A stretch of 64,000 bases of DNA from Priestia aryabhattai (GTDB taxonomy: Bacteria > Bacillota > Bacilli > Bacillales > Bacillaceae_H), in assembly GCF_023715685.1 (NCBI RefSeq), contig NZ_JAMBOQ010000002.1:744001-808000 (forward strand). Direction: 5' to 3'. A program made the translations under genes and the position numbers. The notes under the pieces were generated by a model. The model saw only the letters and a program-made list of their open reading frames with translations. It was not told the origin of the DNA and did not search any database. Of the stretch, positions 50,841 to 59,564 are shown one piece after another (the stretch's first letter is position 1; each line of letters begins with the position of its first letter).

Positions 50841-52120
50841 GCGTTAATGAACTAAGTTTAGGTATAAATACGACGTGGGTCGTGTTAACAGCCGCGATGA
50901 TTTTGTTAATGGAAGGCGGCTTTGCCTTGCTAGAGGCAGGATTTGTCCGCTATAAAAATAGCGTGAATATTATTATGAAAGTATTCGCTGATATTACAAT
51001 AGGAACGCTTTGTTTCTATTTAATTGGTTTTGGATTAATGTACGGAGACGATTTAGGTGGAATTGTCGGTAAAAGCGGCTTTGCGCTATCAGGAAATTTA
51101 TCGCATCTTGACATTCCGATTGGGCTTGAAACGTTTTGGCTGTTTCAATGTGCTTTTGTTATTGCTGTCATCTCGATTGTTTCTGGAGCGGTAGCAGAAC
51201 GAATTAATTTTCGTGCATACCTTTTATATGCAATTTTAATGACTACATTTATTTATCCTATAGCCGGCCACTGGATTTGGGGAGGCGGATGGATTAGTAA
51301 GTTAGGAATGCTTGATTTTGCCGGTTCGGCAGTTATCCATGCTCTAGGCGGTTTTTCAGCTTTAGCAGCTGCGATAATGATTGGACCAAGAAAAGGAAAA
51401 TTTACGAAAAATGGAATTAGCTCCGTTTCTCTTCCAAGCAATCTGCCGCTTGCATCAGTGGGTGCTTTTTTATTATGGTTTGGATGGTTCGGGTTTAATG
51501 CAGGAAGTACGTTAAGTGCCACCGACGTTAGAATTGGTCACATTGCTGTTGTCACAATGCTATCAGCAGCATCAGGCGGAGCAGCTACTTTATTTTATAC
51601 CTTATTTCGCTACAACCGTTCAGATGCACCTTCTGTGATAAATGGCTCGCTTGCCGGACTGGTGGGCATTACGGCGGGGTGTGCTTTTGTTAATACACCA
51701 TCTGCTATTTTTATTGGAGCTGTATCTGGCTTATTAATGATGGCAGCTACAAACTGGCTCGAAGCGCGTCAAATTGATGATCCTGTAGGAGCTTTTCCTG
51801 TACACGCTGCTTCGGGAATATGGGGAACGTTGGCTGTGGGCTTGTTTTCTACAGACGGCGGTGTGTTTACAGGAGGAGGATGGACGTTACTTGGTGTTCA
51901 ACTTCTTGGATTAATCGCTCTATGCGTTTGGGGATTTGTTACAACGTGGATAGGGTTAAAGGTTATTTCCTTTGTGGTTCCGCTTCGATCTACTGAAGAA
52001 GAAGAAGAAGTGGGCTTAGATATCAGCTATCATGGTATCATGGCAGCTCATCAAGCTCCTGAATTTATTGAATATGAAAACTACTATGCGGAAGTGAAAG
52101 AAAAAACCGCAGATTCTTAA
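50837..52120 (+). CDS. amt: Ammonium transporter, Amt family
   Basis: 427-residue, 11-helix ammonium channel: NTTWVVLTAAMILLMEGGFA, LLEAGFVRYKNSVNIIMKVF, FQCAFVIAVISIVSGAVAER, then AGHWIWGGGWISKLGMLDFA, SAVIHALGGFSALAAAIMIG (first pore His) and VHAASGIWGTLAVGLFST (second pore His). Cytosolic tail of ~50 residues is Glu-rich (EEEEEVGL). No glnK follows, unlike nrgAB-type operons, and a coiled-coil gene precedes. Terminator behind. Confidence 0.9.
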   Translation: MSVNELSLGINTTWVVLTAAMILLMEGGFALLEAGFVRYKNSVNIIMKVFADITIGTLCFYLIGFGLMYGDDLGGIVGKSGFALSGNLSHLDIPIGLETFWLFQCAFVIAVISIVSGAVAERINFRAYLLYAILMTTFIYPIAGHWIWGGGWISKLGMLDFAGSAVIHALGGFSALAAAIMIGPRKGKFTKNGISSVSLPSNLPLASVGAFLLWFGWFGFNAGSTLSATDVRIGHIAVVTMLSAASGGAATLFYTLFRYNRSDAPSVINGSLAGLVGITAGCAFVNTPSAIFIGAVSGLLMMAATNWLEARQIDDPVGAFPVHAASGIWGTLAVGLFSTDGGVFTGGGWTLLGVQLLGLIALCVWGFVTTWIGLKVISFVVPLRSTEEEEEVGLDISYHGIMAAHQAPEFIEYENYYAEVKEKTADS

Positions 52121-52121
52121 T

Positions 52122-52158
52122 AAAAGGCCGCGCTTTATGAGAAAAGGGCGGCCTTTTT
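52122..52158 (+). terminator. Terminator after amt
   Basis: AAAAGGCCGC / GCGGCCTTTT with an inner CTTT..AAAG part, GC-rich and T-tailed. Confidence 0.8.
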
Positions 52159-52198
52159 ACGTGGAAAAAAATAGATTTAAAATACTCGGTTTAAATGA

Positions 52199-52227
52199 TT
52201 GAAAAGTCAGAATATTTGTGTTATATT
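52199..52227 (+). promoter_or_regulatory. Sigma-A promoter of IDEAL gene
   Basis: TTGAAA, 17 bp, TATATT, 28 bp upstream of the start codon. Confidence 0.65.
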
Positions 52228-52254
52228 ATAAAAAAGCCAAGGAGTTGATTTCTT

Positions 52255-52452
52255 ATGAAAAAGAATTTACTTAATTCACCGCAAAAATCCAACGGAAAGG
52301 TGCTTGATGCATTATTCGCTGAGATGATTTTAGACAAGGCGATTGCAGAATTTCGTAAAGCACAGCTAAAAGAAGAAATCGACCGCACGCTATTAATGAA
52401 AAATAAAGAAGAGTTTTTAAAACTCTCATCAGAACTTAAACAAATTTCCTAA
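52255..52452 (+). CDS. Small IDEAL-domain protein
   Basis: 65 residues, nearly all an IDEAL motif: LDALFAEMILDKAIAEFRKA, then EIDRTLLMKNKEEFLKLSSE. Similar small IDEAL proteins occur throughout Bacillus with unknown roles. AAGGAG precedes ATG 52255. Own promoter and terminator, so an independent unit. Second IDEAL protein of the window. Confidence 0.78.
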   Translation: MKKNLLNSPQKSNGKVLDALFAEMILDKAIAEFRKAQLKEEIDRTLLMKNKEEFLKLSSELKQIS

Positions 52453-52469
52453 TTACTTACTATACTTCA

Positions 52470-52505
52470 CACACCATCTATTTTAGATGGTGTGTTTTAT
52501 TTTTG
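52470..52505 (+). terminator. Terminator after IDEAL gene
   Basis: CACACCATCTA TTT TAGATGGTGTG then T-rich. Confidence 0.85.
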
Positions 52506-52637
52506 AGAACTACTAAAATGGATTAATTGGTAATAATTATGAGTATTTACCTATTCAAAACTTTATTTAAATTAATTGTATTGACTTCTTTTGTGGATTT
52601 TTTTAACATAAACAAGAATTAAAGAGGAGGGGTTTGG

Positions 52638-53795
52638 TTGGGACATCTATTATTAGTAGATAGCTTGATTGCAGGTATTATTTGTATTGTGCTGTGGATT
52701 TTATTTAGAGCTCACAAAACAAGCAAATTTTTGTATGGGATAGGAATTGTATTTGGTCTTATCTTTGTAATTGGAACGGTTAATCATTCTTCATCTAATA
52801 CAGAAAATTCGTCAGTTACAGCTGAAAAAGTAGAAGCAAATCAAAAAGACGGTAAAGACACGTCAGAACTTACAACCCTCGTTACTAAGGGAATGACAGA
52901 TAAAGAATTTCAAAAAGAAAAAGAGAAAGCCGCTTTTCAACAGTCAGGCTTAATTGCGTTAGGTAACGGAGAAGTCGGATATGTGATAAAAGCTGAAGAC
53001 GGTTACGTTGTAGCTGATACGAACGGCGAAACCATTTCAAACGTTGAAACATTTAAAACGGCTGATGAAGTAGAGCAGTATGAATTAAATGAAGTTAAAA
53101 AAGTACATAAAGATGTAAGAACAGTTGATGCTCATTATACGGCTTTAGATTTGGAAAGCTTAGAAGATTTTGATCAAAAAATTAATGAAGTACTAAAGCG
53201 CGTCGATCTTACAAAAAAAGAGTTTAATGAACTAAAATTAAAAGATGTTAAAACATTAACTTCTCATGAAGTAGAAGTAATGAAGGCCATTCGTGATTCT
53301 GTTTCTCCCATTACAAAAGATACGCTGCTGCAAAAAATGATCCCTGCTAAAGATATTGAAAAATATTTAGATGGATCTTATACAGCACTAGGAGGATATG
53401 TAGCTAAAGTCGAAGATGTTCATGATATTACTTCTTACAAAGACTTTGTTGAAAGCTTACGTCTAGATTATACAGATGGTTCAGGTAAAAGACCGTTTCC
53501 TGAAGAAGGATTGACGTACGGTGTAATCAAATTTAAATCACAAGCTGTAAGCCACGTTGATATTCCGTACGGAACTGTGTTTGGAGGGAAAACAACAGAT
53601 GGACCTCCATGTACGCTTAATGGGTTTACAGGGTCTCGAAACGGGGAAACCGTTCCAGAGTTCAAGTTTGATAACTATTATCCACCAGCAAACGGAGCGG
53701 AACTATATCAAGTGGTAAATGGGGAAGAAGTACTTTTAGCTACCTATGTGGCAGAAGAAAAACGATTTGTGCCAGCGGTTGCTAAACCAATGTAA
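52638..53795 (+). CDS. Membrane-anchored protein of unknown function
   Basis: 385 residues starting at TTG 52638 (GAGGAGGGG upstream). Two N-terminal hydrophobic helices (LIAGIICIVLWILFRAH and FLYGIGIVFGLIFVIG), then a Ser/Glu-rich linker, a charged helical middle (residues ~90-250) and a compact Gly/Pro-rich C-terminal domain (~255-385): GGYVAKVEDVHDITSYKDFV, PFPEEGLTYGVIKFKSQAVS, GTVFGGKTTDGPPCTLNGFT and AELYQVVNGEEVLLATYV. I do not recognise the family. The next gene lies 14 bases on. The layout (anchor, helical stalk, small C-terminal domain plus a small partner gene) recalls toxin-immunity pairs, but no catalytic motif is clear. Confidence 0.7.
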   Translation: MGHLLLVDSLIAGIICIVLWILFRAHKTSKFLYGIGIVFGLIFVIGTVNHSSSNTENSSVTAEKVEANQKDGKDTSELTTLVTKGMTDKEFQKEKEKAAFQQSGLIALGNGEVGYVIKAEDGYVVADTNGETISNVETFKTADEVEQYELNEVKKVHKDVRTVDAHYTALDLESLEDFDQKINEVLKRVDLTKKEFNELKLKDVKTLTSHEVEVMKAIRDSVSPITKDTLLQKMIPAKDIEKYLDGSYTALGGYVAKVEDVHDITSYKDFVESLRLDYTDGSGKRPFPEEGLTYGVIKFKSQAVSHVDIPYGTVFGGKTTDGPPCTLNGFTGSRNGETVPEFKFDNYYPPANGAELYQVVNGEEVLLATYVAEEKRFVPAVAKPM

Positions 53796-53809
53796 AGGAC
53801 TGTTTTTTT

Positions 53810-54187
53810 ATGATTCGAAAAGGTTTGTATGCAACATACAAAAAACGAGACTACGAATGTTATGAAACGGAAAACGGCTGTGTAAAGCTGATTAGTTATG
53901 ATAAAAGCGACGTAGCAAATGGATTCATTTCATACAATGACACGACATTCACAAAAGAAGTTCCTAGGGAGGCTGTTGAAGAAGTATTTTTTGTAGCTCC
54001 GTATGCTAGTTATCAAAATGAAACATTTGGGGTGTCAGATGCTTCTGATGGTCAGGTGCTTTTGACCACATCTGAAAAAGAAAAAGCTAATAAATATAAT
54101 TTTCAACGAACGGATAAATATTTATATGAAAAACATGTGTTAAGAGAAGAAGTGAAGTTAATAGAGAAAAAAACCCCTTATTCATAA
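53810..54187 (+). CDS. Small partner protein of unknown function
   Basis: 125-residue soluble protein, beta-rich at the start (IRKGLYATYKKRDYECYETE, NGCVKLISYDKSDVANGFIS), then charged. No signal peptide. It is 14 bases behind the membrane-anchored gene and shares its transcript. The opening (KGLYATYKKRDYE) reminds me of small immunity-like proteins in Bacillus toxin loci, but this is recollection only. Function not known. A terminator follows. Confidence 0.65.
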   Translation: MIRKGLYATYKKRDYECYETENGCVKLISYDKSDVANGFISYNDTTFTKEVPREAVEEVFFVAPYASYQNETFGVSDASDGQVLLTTSEKEKANKYNFQRTDKYLYEKHVLREEVKLIEKKTPYS

Positions 54188-54198
54188 AACGCCATAAT

Positions 54199-54228
54199 AA
54201 AAAGAGGATGCACTCGCATCCTCTTTTT
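54199..54228. terminator. Bidirectional terminator before brnQ
   Basis: AAAAAGAGGATGC / GCATCCTCTTTTT, between convergent genes. Confidence 0.85.
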
Positions 54229-55582
54229 ATTTAATCAATTTTCTTGAAGCGTTTCTGTTCGTATTATCATTTGTACGAAGGAAGGTAATACCAAGACCGA
54301 TTAATCCTCCTACAATAGCAGGAACTACCCAGCCGAGACCCACTCCGTACATAGGTAGAATCGATGTAAATAAATCGTTTACTGCCGCAATTTTGAATCC
54401 AGCAGCATTTAAGCCATCAAATAAACTAACGATAAACGTGAAAAGAAGGCTTACTTGGTAGACTTCTGAACGTCCTTTGAATAAAGGGTGTAAGAATGTT
54501 AAAGCAATTAACACAATAGCTAACGGATAAATAGCTGTTAAGACCGGAACCGAAATAGCGATTAATTCTGTTAAGCCAAAGTTCGCTACAACGGCGCTGA
54601 ATGCTGATAAGATGACAGCAATCAACTTATAAGAAACCTTTGGAAACAGCTTATGGAAAAAGGAAGAACAAGATGTTACAAGGCCTACACTTGTCGTTAA
54701 ACAAGCAACGGTAATCATCAGACCCAAAAGAATTCCTCCGTAAGAGCCAAAGTAGTAATTCGATACTTCAGCCAAAACCGTACCGCCGTTATCAAGACGT
54801 CCAAGCTCTGATACACTTGAAGCGCCCATATAGGACAATGCGCTATAAATAAGAGCTAAAATAACGGCAGCGATAGCCGTAGCTTTTGCACAAATTGTAA
54901 TAATTTGTCGGTTAGTTTTTGCTCCTTTTTCTTTAATTGCATTAATAATAATAATTCCAAAAACAAATGATGCTAGTGTATCCATTGTTAAGTAACCTTC
55001 TTGGAAGCCTTTAAAGAATGCGTGTGTTGTATAAGCTTCGCTTGGTGCTTCAAATTTTCCAATTGGGTTCACAACGGCTACAACTACCAATATTCCAATA
55101 AACGTTAATTTAATAGGTGTTAAAACTTTTCCTACTAAATCGACAATTTTCGCAGGATTTAGCGAAAAAAAGCACGTAATAGTAAAGAAAATTACCGTGA
55201 AAATGATAAGAGGAAGGTGACCTGAATTTTCTGATAAAAAAGGCTTAACGCCAATTTCAAACGAAACACTTCCCGTTCTTGGCATCGCAAAAAGCGGGCC
55301 GATTGCCAAGTATAAAATCGTAGTAAAGATTATACCGAAAGCTGGGTGTACACGACTAGCTAAAGACTGTAGGTCCTCTTTTCCGGAAAAACCAAATGCG
55401 AGAACGCCTAGAAGAGGCAGACCTACACCCGTTACTAAAAATCCAGCATTTGCTGACCAAATATTGCTTCCGGCAGACTGACCTAACATTGCAGGGAAAA
55501 TTAAATTACCTGCGCCGAAGAATAGGGCAAAAAGCATAAAGCCAATAACCACTATAAATGAAAAAGGAACTTTGTTTGACAC
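54227..55582 (-). CDS. brnQ: Branched-chain amino acid transporter BrnQ
   Basis: 451-residue LIVCS family Na+/branched-chain amino acid symporter, 12 helices: IGFMLFALFFGAGNLIFPAM (family signature), then GVGLPLLGVLAFGFSG, ATTCFFSLNP-like ITCFFSLNPAKIVDLVGKVL, and GGLIGLGITFLRTN at the end. GTG at 55582 is selected by GGAGGT 7 bases upstream; the longer frame to 55621 would run through the ribosome site. A CodY-like box upstream fits nutrient control of isoleucine/valine uptake. Confidence 0.9.
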   Translation of the reverse strand: MSNKVPFSFIVVIGFMLFALFFGAGNLIFPAMLGQSAGSNIWSANAGFLVTGVGLPLLGVLAFGFSGKEDLQSLASRVHPAFGIIFTTILYLAIGPLFAMPRTGSVSFEIGVKPFLSENSGHLPLIIFTVIFFTITCFFSLNPAKIVDLVGKVLTPIKLTFIGILVVVAVVNPIGKFEAPSEAYTTHAFFKGFQEGYLTMDTLASFVFGIIIINAIKEKGAKTNRQIITICAKATAIAAVILALIYSALSYMGASSVSELGRLDNGGTVLAEVSNYYFGSYGGILLGLMITVACLTTSVGLVTSCSSFFHKLFPKVSYKLIAVILSAFSAVVANFGLTELIAISVPVLTAIYPLAIVLIALTFLHPLFKGRSEVYQVSLLFTFIVSLFDGLNAAGFKIAAVNDLFTSILPMYGVGLGWVVPAIVGGLIGLGITFLRTNDNTNRNASRKLIK

Positions 55583-55634
55583 ATTAAAACCTCCAAAATT
55601 ATAAATGCTTTTTATTATCATGTTGAATAATTAA

Positions 55635-55649
55635 AATTTTCAGAATTTT
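55635..55649 (-). promoter_or_regulatory. CodY-like box upstream of brnQ
   Basis: AATTTTCAGAATTTT differs from AATTTTCWGAAAATT at two positions and lies about 55 bp before the brnQ start. Expected to give repression when branched-chain amino acids and GTP are plentiful. Confidence 0.6.
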
Positions 55650-55892
55650 ATATTCGAATAATAAAAATAAACATGTATCGTATTATACTAACCTAAAATG
55701 CATATTTCAATATAAAATTTTATTTTTTTAATTTATTCGCTGAAATAGCAAAAATAGAAAAATACGCAGCAAAAAAATCTCGGTATACAACAATCATTTG
55801 ATATGATAAAACAGAACTGTGAGTTTTAAAGATTTGCATGTGCGGTCTTACATTTTTTTAGTAAAGAGCTGTTTACATAAGATGCTGTGAGG

Positions 55893-55922
55893 GTGTATAT
55901 TTATACACGGTTCGTTGAACCG
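55893..55922 (+). promoter_or_regulatory. Two adjoining palindromes before the symporter gene
   Basis: GTGTATATTTATACAC (55893-55908) is a perfect 16-bp palindrome and CGGTTCGTTGAACCG (55908-55922) a perfect 6-bp stem with a 3-base loop. They lie 47-76 bp before the GTG start. Candidate operator and leader hairpin; the factor is unknown. Confidence 0.45.
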
Positions 55923-55968
55923 CATATGCTCGATGGATGAAAGTCAACTGTGCGAAAGGAGCAAGAAA

Positions 55969-57240
55969 GTGAAAAGGTTAGGTCTAGCAACTCAGATTCT
56001 AATTGGACTGATTTTAGGCGTAGCTGTAGGTGCTATCTTTTATGGAAGCAATACAGCCATTTCTATTTTACAGCCAGTTGGAGACATATTTATTCATTTA
56101 ATTAAGATGATTGTCGTACCGATTGTGATTTCAGCATTAATCGTAGCGGTCGCAGGAGTAGGCGATATCAAAAAATTAGGTAAGCTTGGCGGAAAAACCA
56201 TTCTTTATTTTGAAATTGTTACAACCATTGCTATTGTAGTGGGGATTATTTCCGCAAACTTATTTCACCCTGGTGCAGGGGTTGATATGGGACATATTGA
56301 AAAAAGTGATATTTCTCAATATGAGGCAACGGCAAAAACTTCTGAAAGTACAGGGATTGCTCAAGAGCTTCTTCATATTGTGCCGACAAACGTCTTTCAA
56401 TCGATAGCAGAAGGCGACCTTTTACCAATCATTTTATTTTCCGTGCTGTTTGGTGTTGGCGTAGCTTCGATTGGAGAGAGAGGAAAGCCTGTTTTAGCCT
56501 TTTTTGAAGGCGTCTTAGATGCAATGTTTTGGGTAACCAATTTGGTGATGAAATTTGCTCCAGTAGGTGTATTTGCGCTTATTGGCGTTAATATTATAAA
56601 GTTTGGTGTCGGATCACTAATTCCATTAGGAAAATTAGTGTTCGCCGTTTACTTCACCATGATTTTCTTTGTGCTTGTGGTTCTTGGAATTATTGCTAAA
56701 ATGGCTGGAACAAGCATGTTTACGCTGATAAAAGTATTAAAAGATGAGCTGCTTCTTGCTTTTACAACGGCAAGTTCAGAAGCGGTTCTACCGTCTCTTA
56801 TCAAAAAGATGGAAGACTTCGGTTGTTCTAAATCGGTTACATCGTTTGTAATTCCAACAGGTTACACGTTTAACTTAGATGGTTCAACCATTTATCAGGC
56901 GCTGGCATCATTATTTATTGCTCAAATGTACGGCATCGACCTTTCCATTATGGATCAAATTCAGCTCCTTCTTGTTCTGATGTTAACGTCAAAAGGAATG
57001 GCTGGTGTGCCGGGGGCATCGTTTGTAGTTGTACTTGCTACACTTGAATCCATGGGCTTCCCTCTTGAAGGCATGGCATTTATTGCAGGAATTGACCGCA
57101 TTCTTGATATGATGCGTACCACAGTTAACGTAGTAGGAAATGCATTAGCTGCTATTGTGATGTCGAAGTCTGAAGGTGAATTTGATAAGCAAAAATCATT
57201 AAATTACACAAACGAATTAAAGAAATCAAACATAGCTTAA
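55969..57240 (+). CDS. Dicarboxylate/amino acid:cation symporter (GltP/DctA type)
   Basis: 423-residue DAACS family symporter: LATQILIGLILGVAVGAIFY, HLIKMIVVPIVISALIVAVA, the hairpin-1 serine-rich ELLLAFTTASSEAVLPSLIK, PTGYTFNLDGSTIYQALASL (NMDG-like metal site) and GMAGVPGASFVVVLATLESM; the D-R-I-x-D-M-x-RT-x-x-N-V stretch DRILDMMRTTVNVVGNALAA is conserved. Takes up glutamate, aspartate or C4-dicarboxylates with Na+ or H+. GTG at 55969 after AAAGGAGC. Single gene with terminator. Confidence 0.88.
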   Translation: MKRLGLATQILIGLILGVAVGAIFYGSNTAISILQPVGDIFIHLIKMIVVPIVISALIVAVAGVGDIKKLGKLGGKTILYFEIVTTIAIVVGIISANLFHPGAGVDMGHIEKSDISQYEATAKTSESTGIAQELLHIVPTNVFQSIAEGDLLPIILFSVLFGVGVASIGERGKPVLAFFEGVLDAMFWVTNLVMKFAPVGVFALIGVNIIKFGVGSLIPLGKLVFAVYFTMIFFVLVVLGIIAKMAGTSMFTLIKVLKDELLLAFTTASSEAVLPSLIKKMEDFGCSKSVTSFVIPTGYTFNLDGSTIYQALASLFIAQMYGIDLSIMDQIQLLLVLMLTSKGMAGVPGASFVVVLATLESMGFPLEGMAFIAGIDRILDMMRTTVNVVGNALAAIVMSKSEGEFDKQKSLNYTNELKKSNIA

Positions 57241-57243
57241 TAC

Positions 57244-57274
57244 AAAAAAGCCGGGCAGCTGCCCGGCTTTTTTG
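57244..57274 (+). terminator. Terminator after symporter gene
   Basis: AAAAAAGCCGGGCA GC TGCCCGGCTTTTTT. Confidence 0.9.
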
Positions 57275-57347
57275 TTTGTAGCTGCCTGTTATCTTTTTTG
57301 AAACATATGGTAAAATAAAAGAAATGAGAGACAAAGGAAGTGTCATA

Positions 57348-58385
57348 ATGACGGAAACTGTTCAGTTAATTAAAAAGCTTGTTTCGATTCCCAGTCCTTC
57401 TGGCAATACAGAAAAGGTTATTTCATTTGTCGAAGACTATGTAAAAGAGCTAAATATTCAAACGTATCGCAATCGAAAAGGAGGCCTAGTCGCTACAATT
57501 CCCGGTAAAGATACTGATCATCACCGCATGCTGACGGCTCATGTCGATACATTAGGTGCCATGGTAAAAGAAATCAAACCGAGTGGGCGTCTGAAAATCG
57601 ACTTAATTGGAGGATTTCGCTACAATTCCATTGAAGGAGAATATTGTGAAATTGAAATTTCATCAGGAGAAGTATTTACAGGAACCATCCTTATGCATCA
57701 AACATCTGTCCATGTGTATAAAGATGCAGGAAAAGCTGAGCGAAATCAAGAAAATATAGAAATTCGACTGGATGAAAAAGTACATAGTGCAGAAGATGTT
57801 CTCAGCCTTGGAATTGAAGTCGGCGATTTTGTTTCGTTTAATCCTCGTGTAGAAATAACAAAAAGCGGTTTTGTTAAATCCCGTCATCTTGATGATAAAG
57901 CAAGCGTAGCTTTATTGCTTCAGCTCATTAAAACGATTCAAGAAGAACAAATAGAACTGCCATACACCACGCACTTTCTCATTTCCAATAATGAAGAAAT
58001 TGGATACGGAGGAAATTCGAACATTACGCCTCAAACAGTAGAATACTTAGCGGTTGATATGGGTGCTATGGGTGATGGGCAATCTACCGATGAATACACC
58101 GTGTCTATTTGTGTAAAAGATTCAAGCGGCCCATATCATTACGGTTTGAGAAAACATTTGGTGGAGTTAGCCAAGCAGCATGATATTCAGTACAAATTAG
58201 ATATTTATCCGTTTTACGGATCAGATGCTTCTGCTGCTATTCGTGCTGGACATGACATCGTACACGGCTTAATTGGTCCAGGAATTGATTCTTCTCATGC
58301 GTTTGAGAGAACGCATCAAGATTCATTAAATCATACGTATAAGCTTCTTTATCACTATATTCAGTCAAATATGGTTCAGCTTTAA
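57348..58385 (+). CDS. M42-family aminopeptidase/glucanase
   Basis: 345-residue zinc or cobalt metallopeptidase of the M42 (glutamyl aminopeptidase/YsdC) family: VSIPSPSGNTEKVISFVEDY, MLTAHVDTLGAMVKEIKPSG (first metal His/Asp), FVKSRHLDDKASVALLLQLI (bridging Asp), ISNNEEIGYGGNSNI (catalytic Glu pair), VDMGAMGDGQ and GIDSSHAFERTHQDSL (last metal His). A peptide-degrading cytosolic enzyme, usually a large tetrahedral dodecamer. ATG 57348 with AAAGGAAGTG upstream. Confidence 0.88.
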   Translation: MTETVQLIKKLVSIPSPSGNTEKVISFVEDYVKELNIQTYRNRKGGLVATIPGKDTDHHRMLTAHVDTLGAMVKEIKPSGRLKIDLIGGFRYNSIEGEYCEIEISSGEVFTGTILMHQTSVHVYKDAGKAERNQENIEIRLDEKVHSAEDVLSLGIEVGDFVSFNPRVEITKSGFVKSRHLDDKASVALLLQLIKTIQEEQIELPYTTHFLISNNEEIGYGGNSNITPQTVEYLAVDMGAMGDGQSTDEYTVSICVKDSSGPYHYGLRKHLVELAKQHDIQYKLDIYPFYGSDASAAIRAGHDIVHGLIGPGIDSSHAFERTHQDSLNHTYKLLYHYIQSNMVQL

Positions 58386-58459
58386 GAGGTGAATATTTAG
58401 TTAATGTATTTTTATGCAAAACAAAGAGCAGGACGGGGTTATTATGTCTGTTCTTTCCT

Positions 58460-58490
58460 AAAAAGAAGCCGGATAGCCGGCTTCTTTTTT
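58460..58490 (+). terminator. Terminator after M42 peptidase gene
   Basis: AAAAAGAAGCCGG ATAG CCGGCTTCTTTTTTT. Confidence 0.88.
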
Positions 58491-58730
58491 TATAGATACT
58501 ATACATATTTTTACTGGTGAAGCACCAGTTGATTAAGAAAGCGCCTTTTTTAAAAAGGTATAATACTGCTTAGATCTTTTGTACATTTTGTTCATTTCCA
58601 GGAGTTAAAATGTTTTTAAATTTTTAAAATTTTCTTATGACAAGTTTTGTAGAATGGGTTTTCAAAAGGAAATGGTTTCGTCATAATGTGGATATAGCGA
58701 TCACTACAATAATCGGAGGCGAATCTTTTC

Positions 58731-58889
58731 ATGTGGGTACTGACGGTGTATGCTGGAAAAGAAATGAAAATGTTTGAATTTGAAACTGAAAAGCAGGCGA
58801 GAGAAGCTTTTGCAAAAACAAATGGCTGTAAAGTTCTTTCAGAAGTCGTGTATTATAATGATCCTCATTTAACATTGGTAGCTATATAG
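58731..58889 (+). CDS. 52-residue soluble protein
   Basis: ATG at 58731 behind GGAGGC opens a 52-residue protein: MWVLTVYAGKEMKMFEFETE, then a helix KQAREAFAKTNGCKVLSEVV and YYNDPHLTLVAI. The strand-helix-strand layout and family-like codon use make it a real gene; it has its own terminator. Function unknown. The 240 bases in front (58491-58730) show no clear promoter or other feature. Confidence 0.65.
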   Translation: MWVLTVYAGKEMKMFEFETEKQAREAFAKTNGCKVLSEVVYYNDPHLTLVAI

Positions 58890-58892
58890 TAG

Positions 58893-58926
58893 AAAAACAA
58901 GAGCTGATTTTTTGCTCTTGTTTTTT
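58893..58926 (+). terminator. Terminator after small gene
   Basis: AAAAACAAGAGC / GCTCTTGTTTTTTT with a 9-base loop. Confidence 0.85.
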
Positions 58927-58959
58927 TATAGCCTCTTGTATCTTACGAAAAGAATAGAG

Positions 58960-58988
58960 TTGAAATAAAAAAAAATGTACGCTATGAT
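58960..58988 (+). promoter_or_regulatory. Sigma-A promoter of the cobalamin operon leader
   Basis: TTGAAA, 17 bp, TATGAT. Transcription would start near 58996, upstream of both riboswitches. Confidence 0.7.
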
Positions 58989-59047
58989 ATGGTAGTTACT
59001 TCTATTATTCTGATAGTTTAAAAGGTTCATATATATCAAACAGCAAC

Positions 59048-59198
59048 AGTAAAGGTGCCAAGAAGGCTTAATAGGGAAACTGGTGAAAGACCAGTACTGC
59101 CCCCGCAACTGTAAGTGTGGACGAACGAGTATAACCACTGTGAAAAAATCACGGGAAGGTTCTCAAGTAGAATGATACACAAGTCAGGAGACCTGTCT
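59048..59198 (+). ncRNA. Cobalamin riboswitch 1
   Basis: Full B12-element pattern: GGTGCCAAGAAGGCTTAATAGGGAA-like opening at 59054, CTGGTGAAAGACCAG, then TGCCCCCGCAACTGTAAG (the B12 box, 59099-59116), CCACTG at 59155-59140 region, GGGAAGG and AAGTCAGGAGACCTG at 59181. Binds adenosylcobalamin and should turn the operon off. A terminator follows about 90 bases downstream. Confidence 0.92.
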
Positions 59199-59287
59199 TT
59201 ATTGTGAAGTTTCTATTTCTCCGGGGAGCGGGAAGGGAAACGTTGGCTTAAAGTGGCATTCGTGTACACTTTTATTCTGACGTTTTA

Positions 59288-59317
59288 CCCGCTCGCATAT
59301 TAGCGAAGCGGGTTTTT
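59288..59317 (+). terminator. Terminator of riboswitch 1
   Basis: CCCGCTCGC / GCGAAGCGGG with a bulged A and a T run, between the two riboswitches. Confidence 0.75.
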
Positions 59318-59349
59318 CTCGTAGCATAAAACTGCATATCGTGCAAAAA

Positions 59350-59497
59350 AAAGGTGCGTAATATTTACATTGCGTTAAATGGGAAGTCTGGTGTGAAGCC
59401 AGCGCGTACCCGCCACTGTGAAGAGGAGCTGATTGCATTTGCCACTGTATTCGGGAAGGCGCAATCAAGTGATGAATCGAAGTCAGGAAACCAGCCT
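59350..59497 (+). ncRNA. Cobalamin riboswitch 2
   Basis: A second complete B12 element: AGGTGCGTAATATT at 59352, AATGGGAAGTCTGGTGTGAA and CCAG, ACCCGCCACTGTGAAG (59408-59423), CCACTG, GGGAAGGCG and GAAGTCAGGAAACCAGCC. Different enough from the first copy that it is not a recent duplicate. Followed by its own terminator and then the cbiW ribosome site. Confidence 0.92.
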
Positions 59498-59564
59498 TTT
59501 TCTAATGCTAAGCTTACCCTACGGGATATAGGTGGAAGTGCAAAAACTTAGTTTGAATTTTTCT

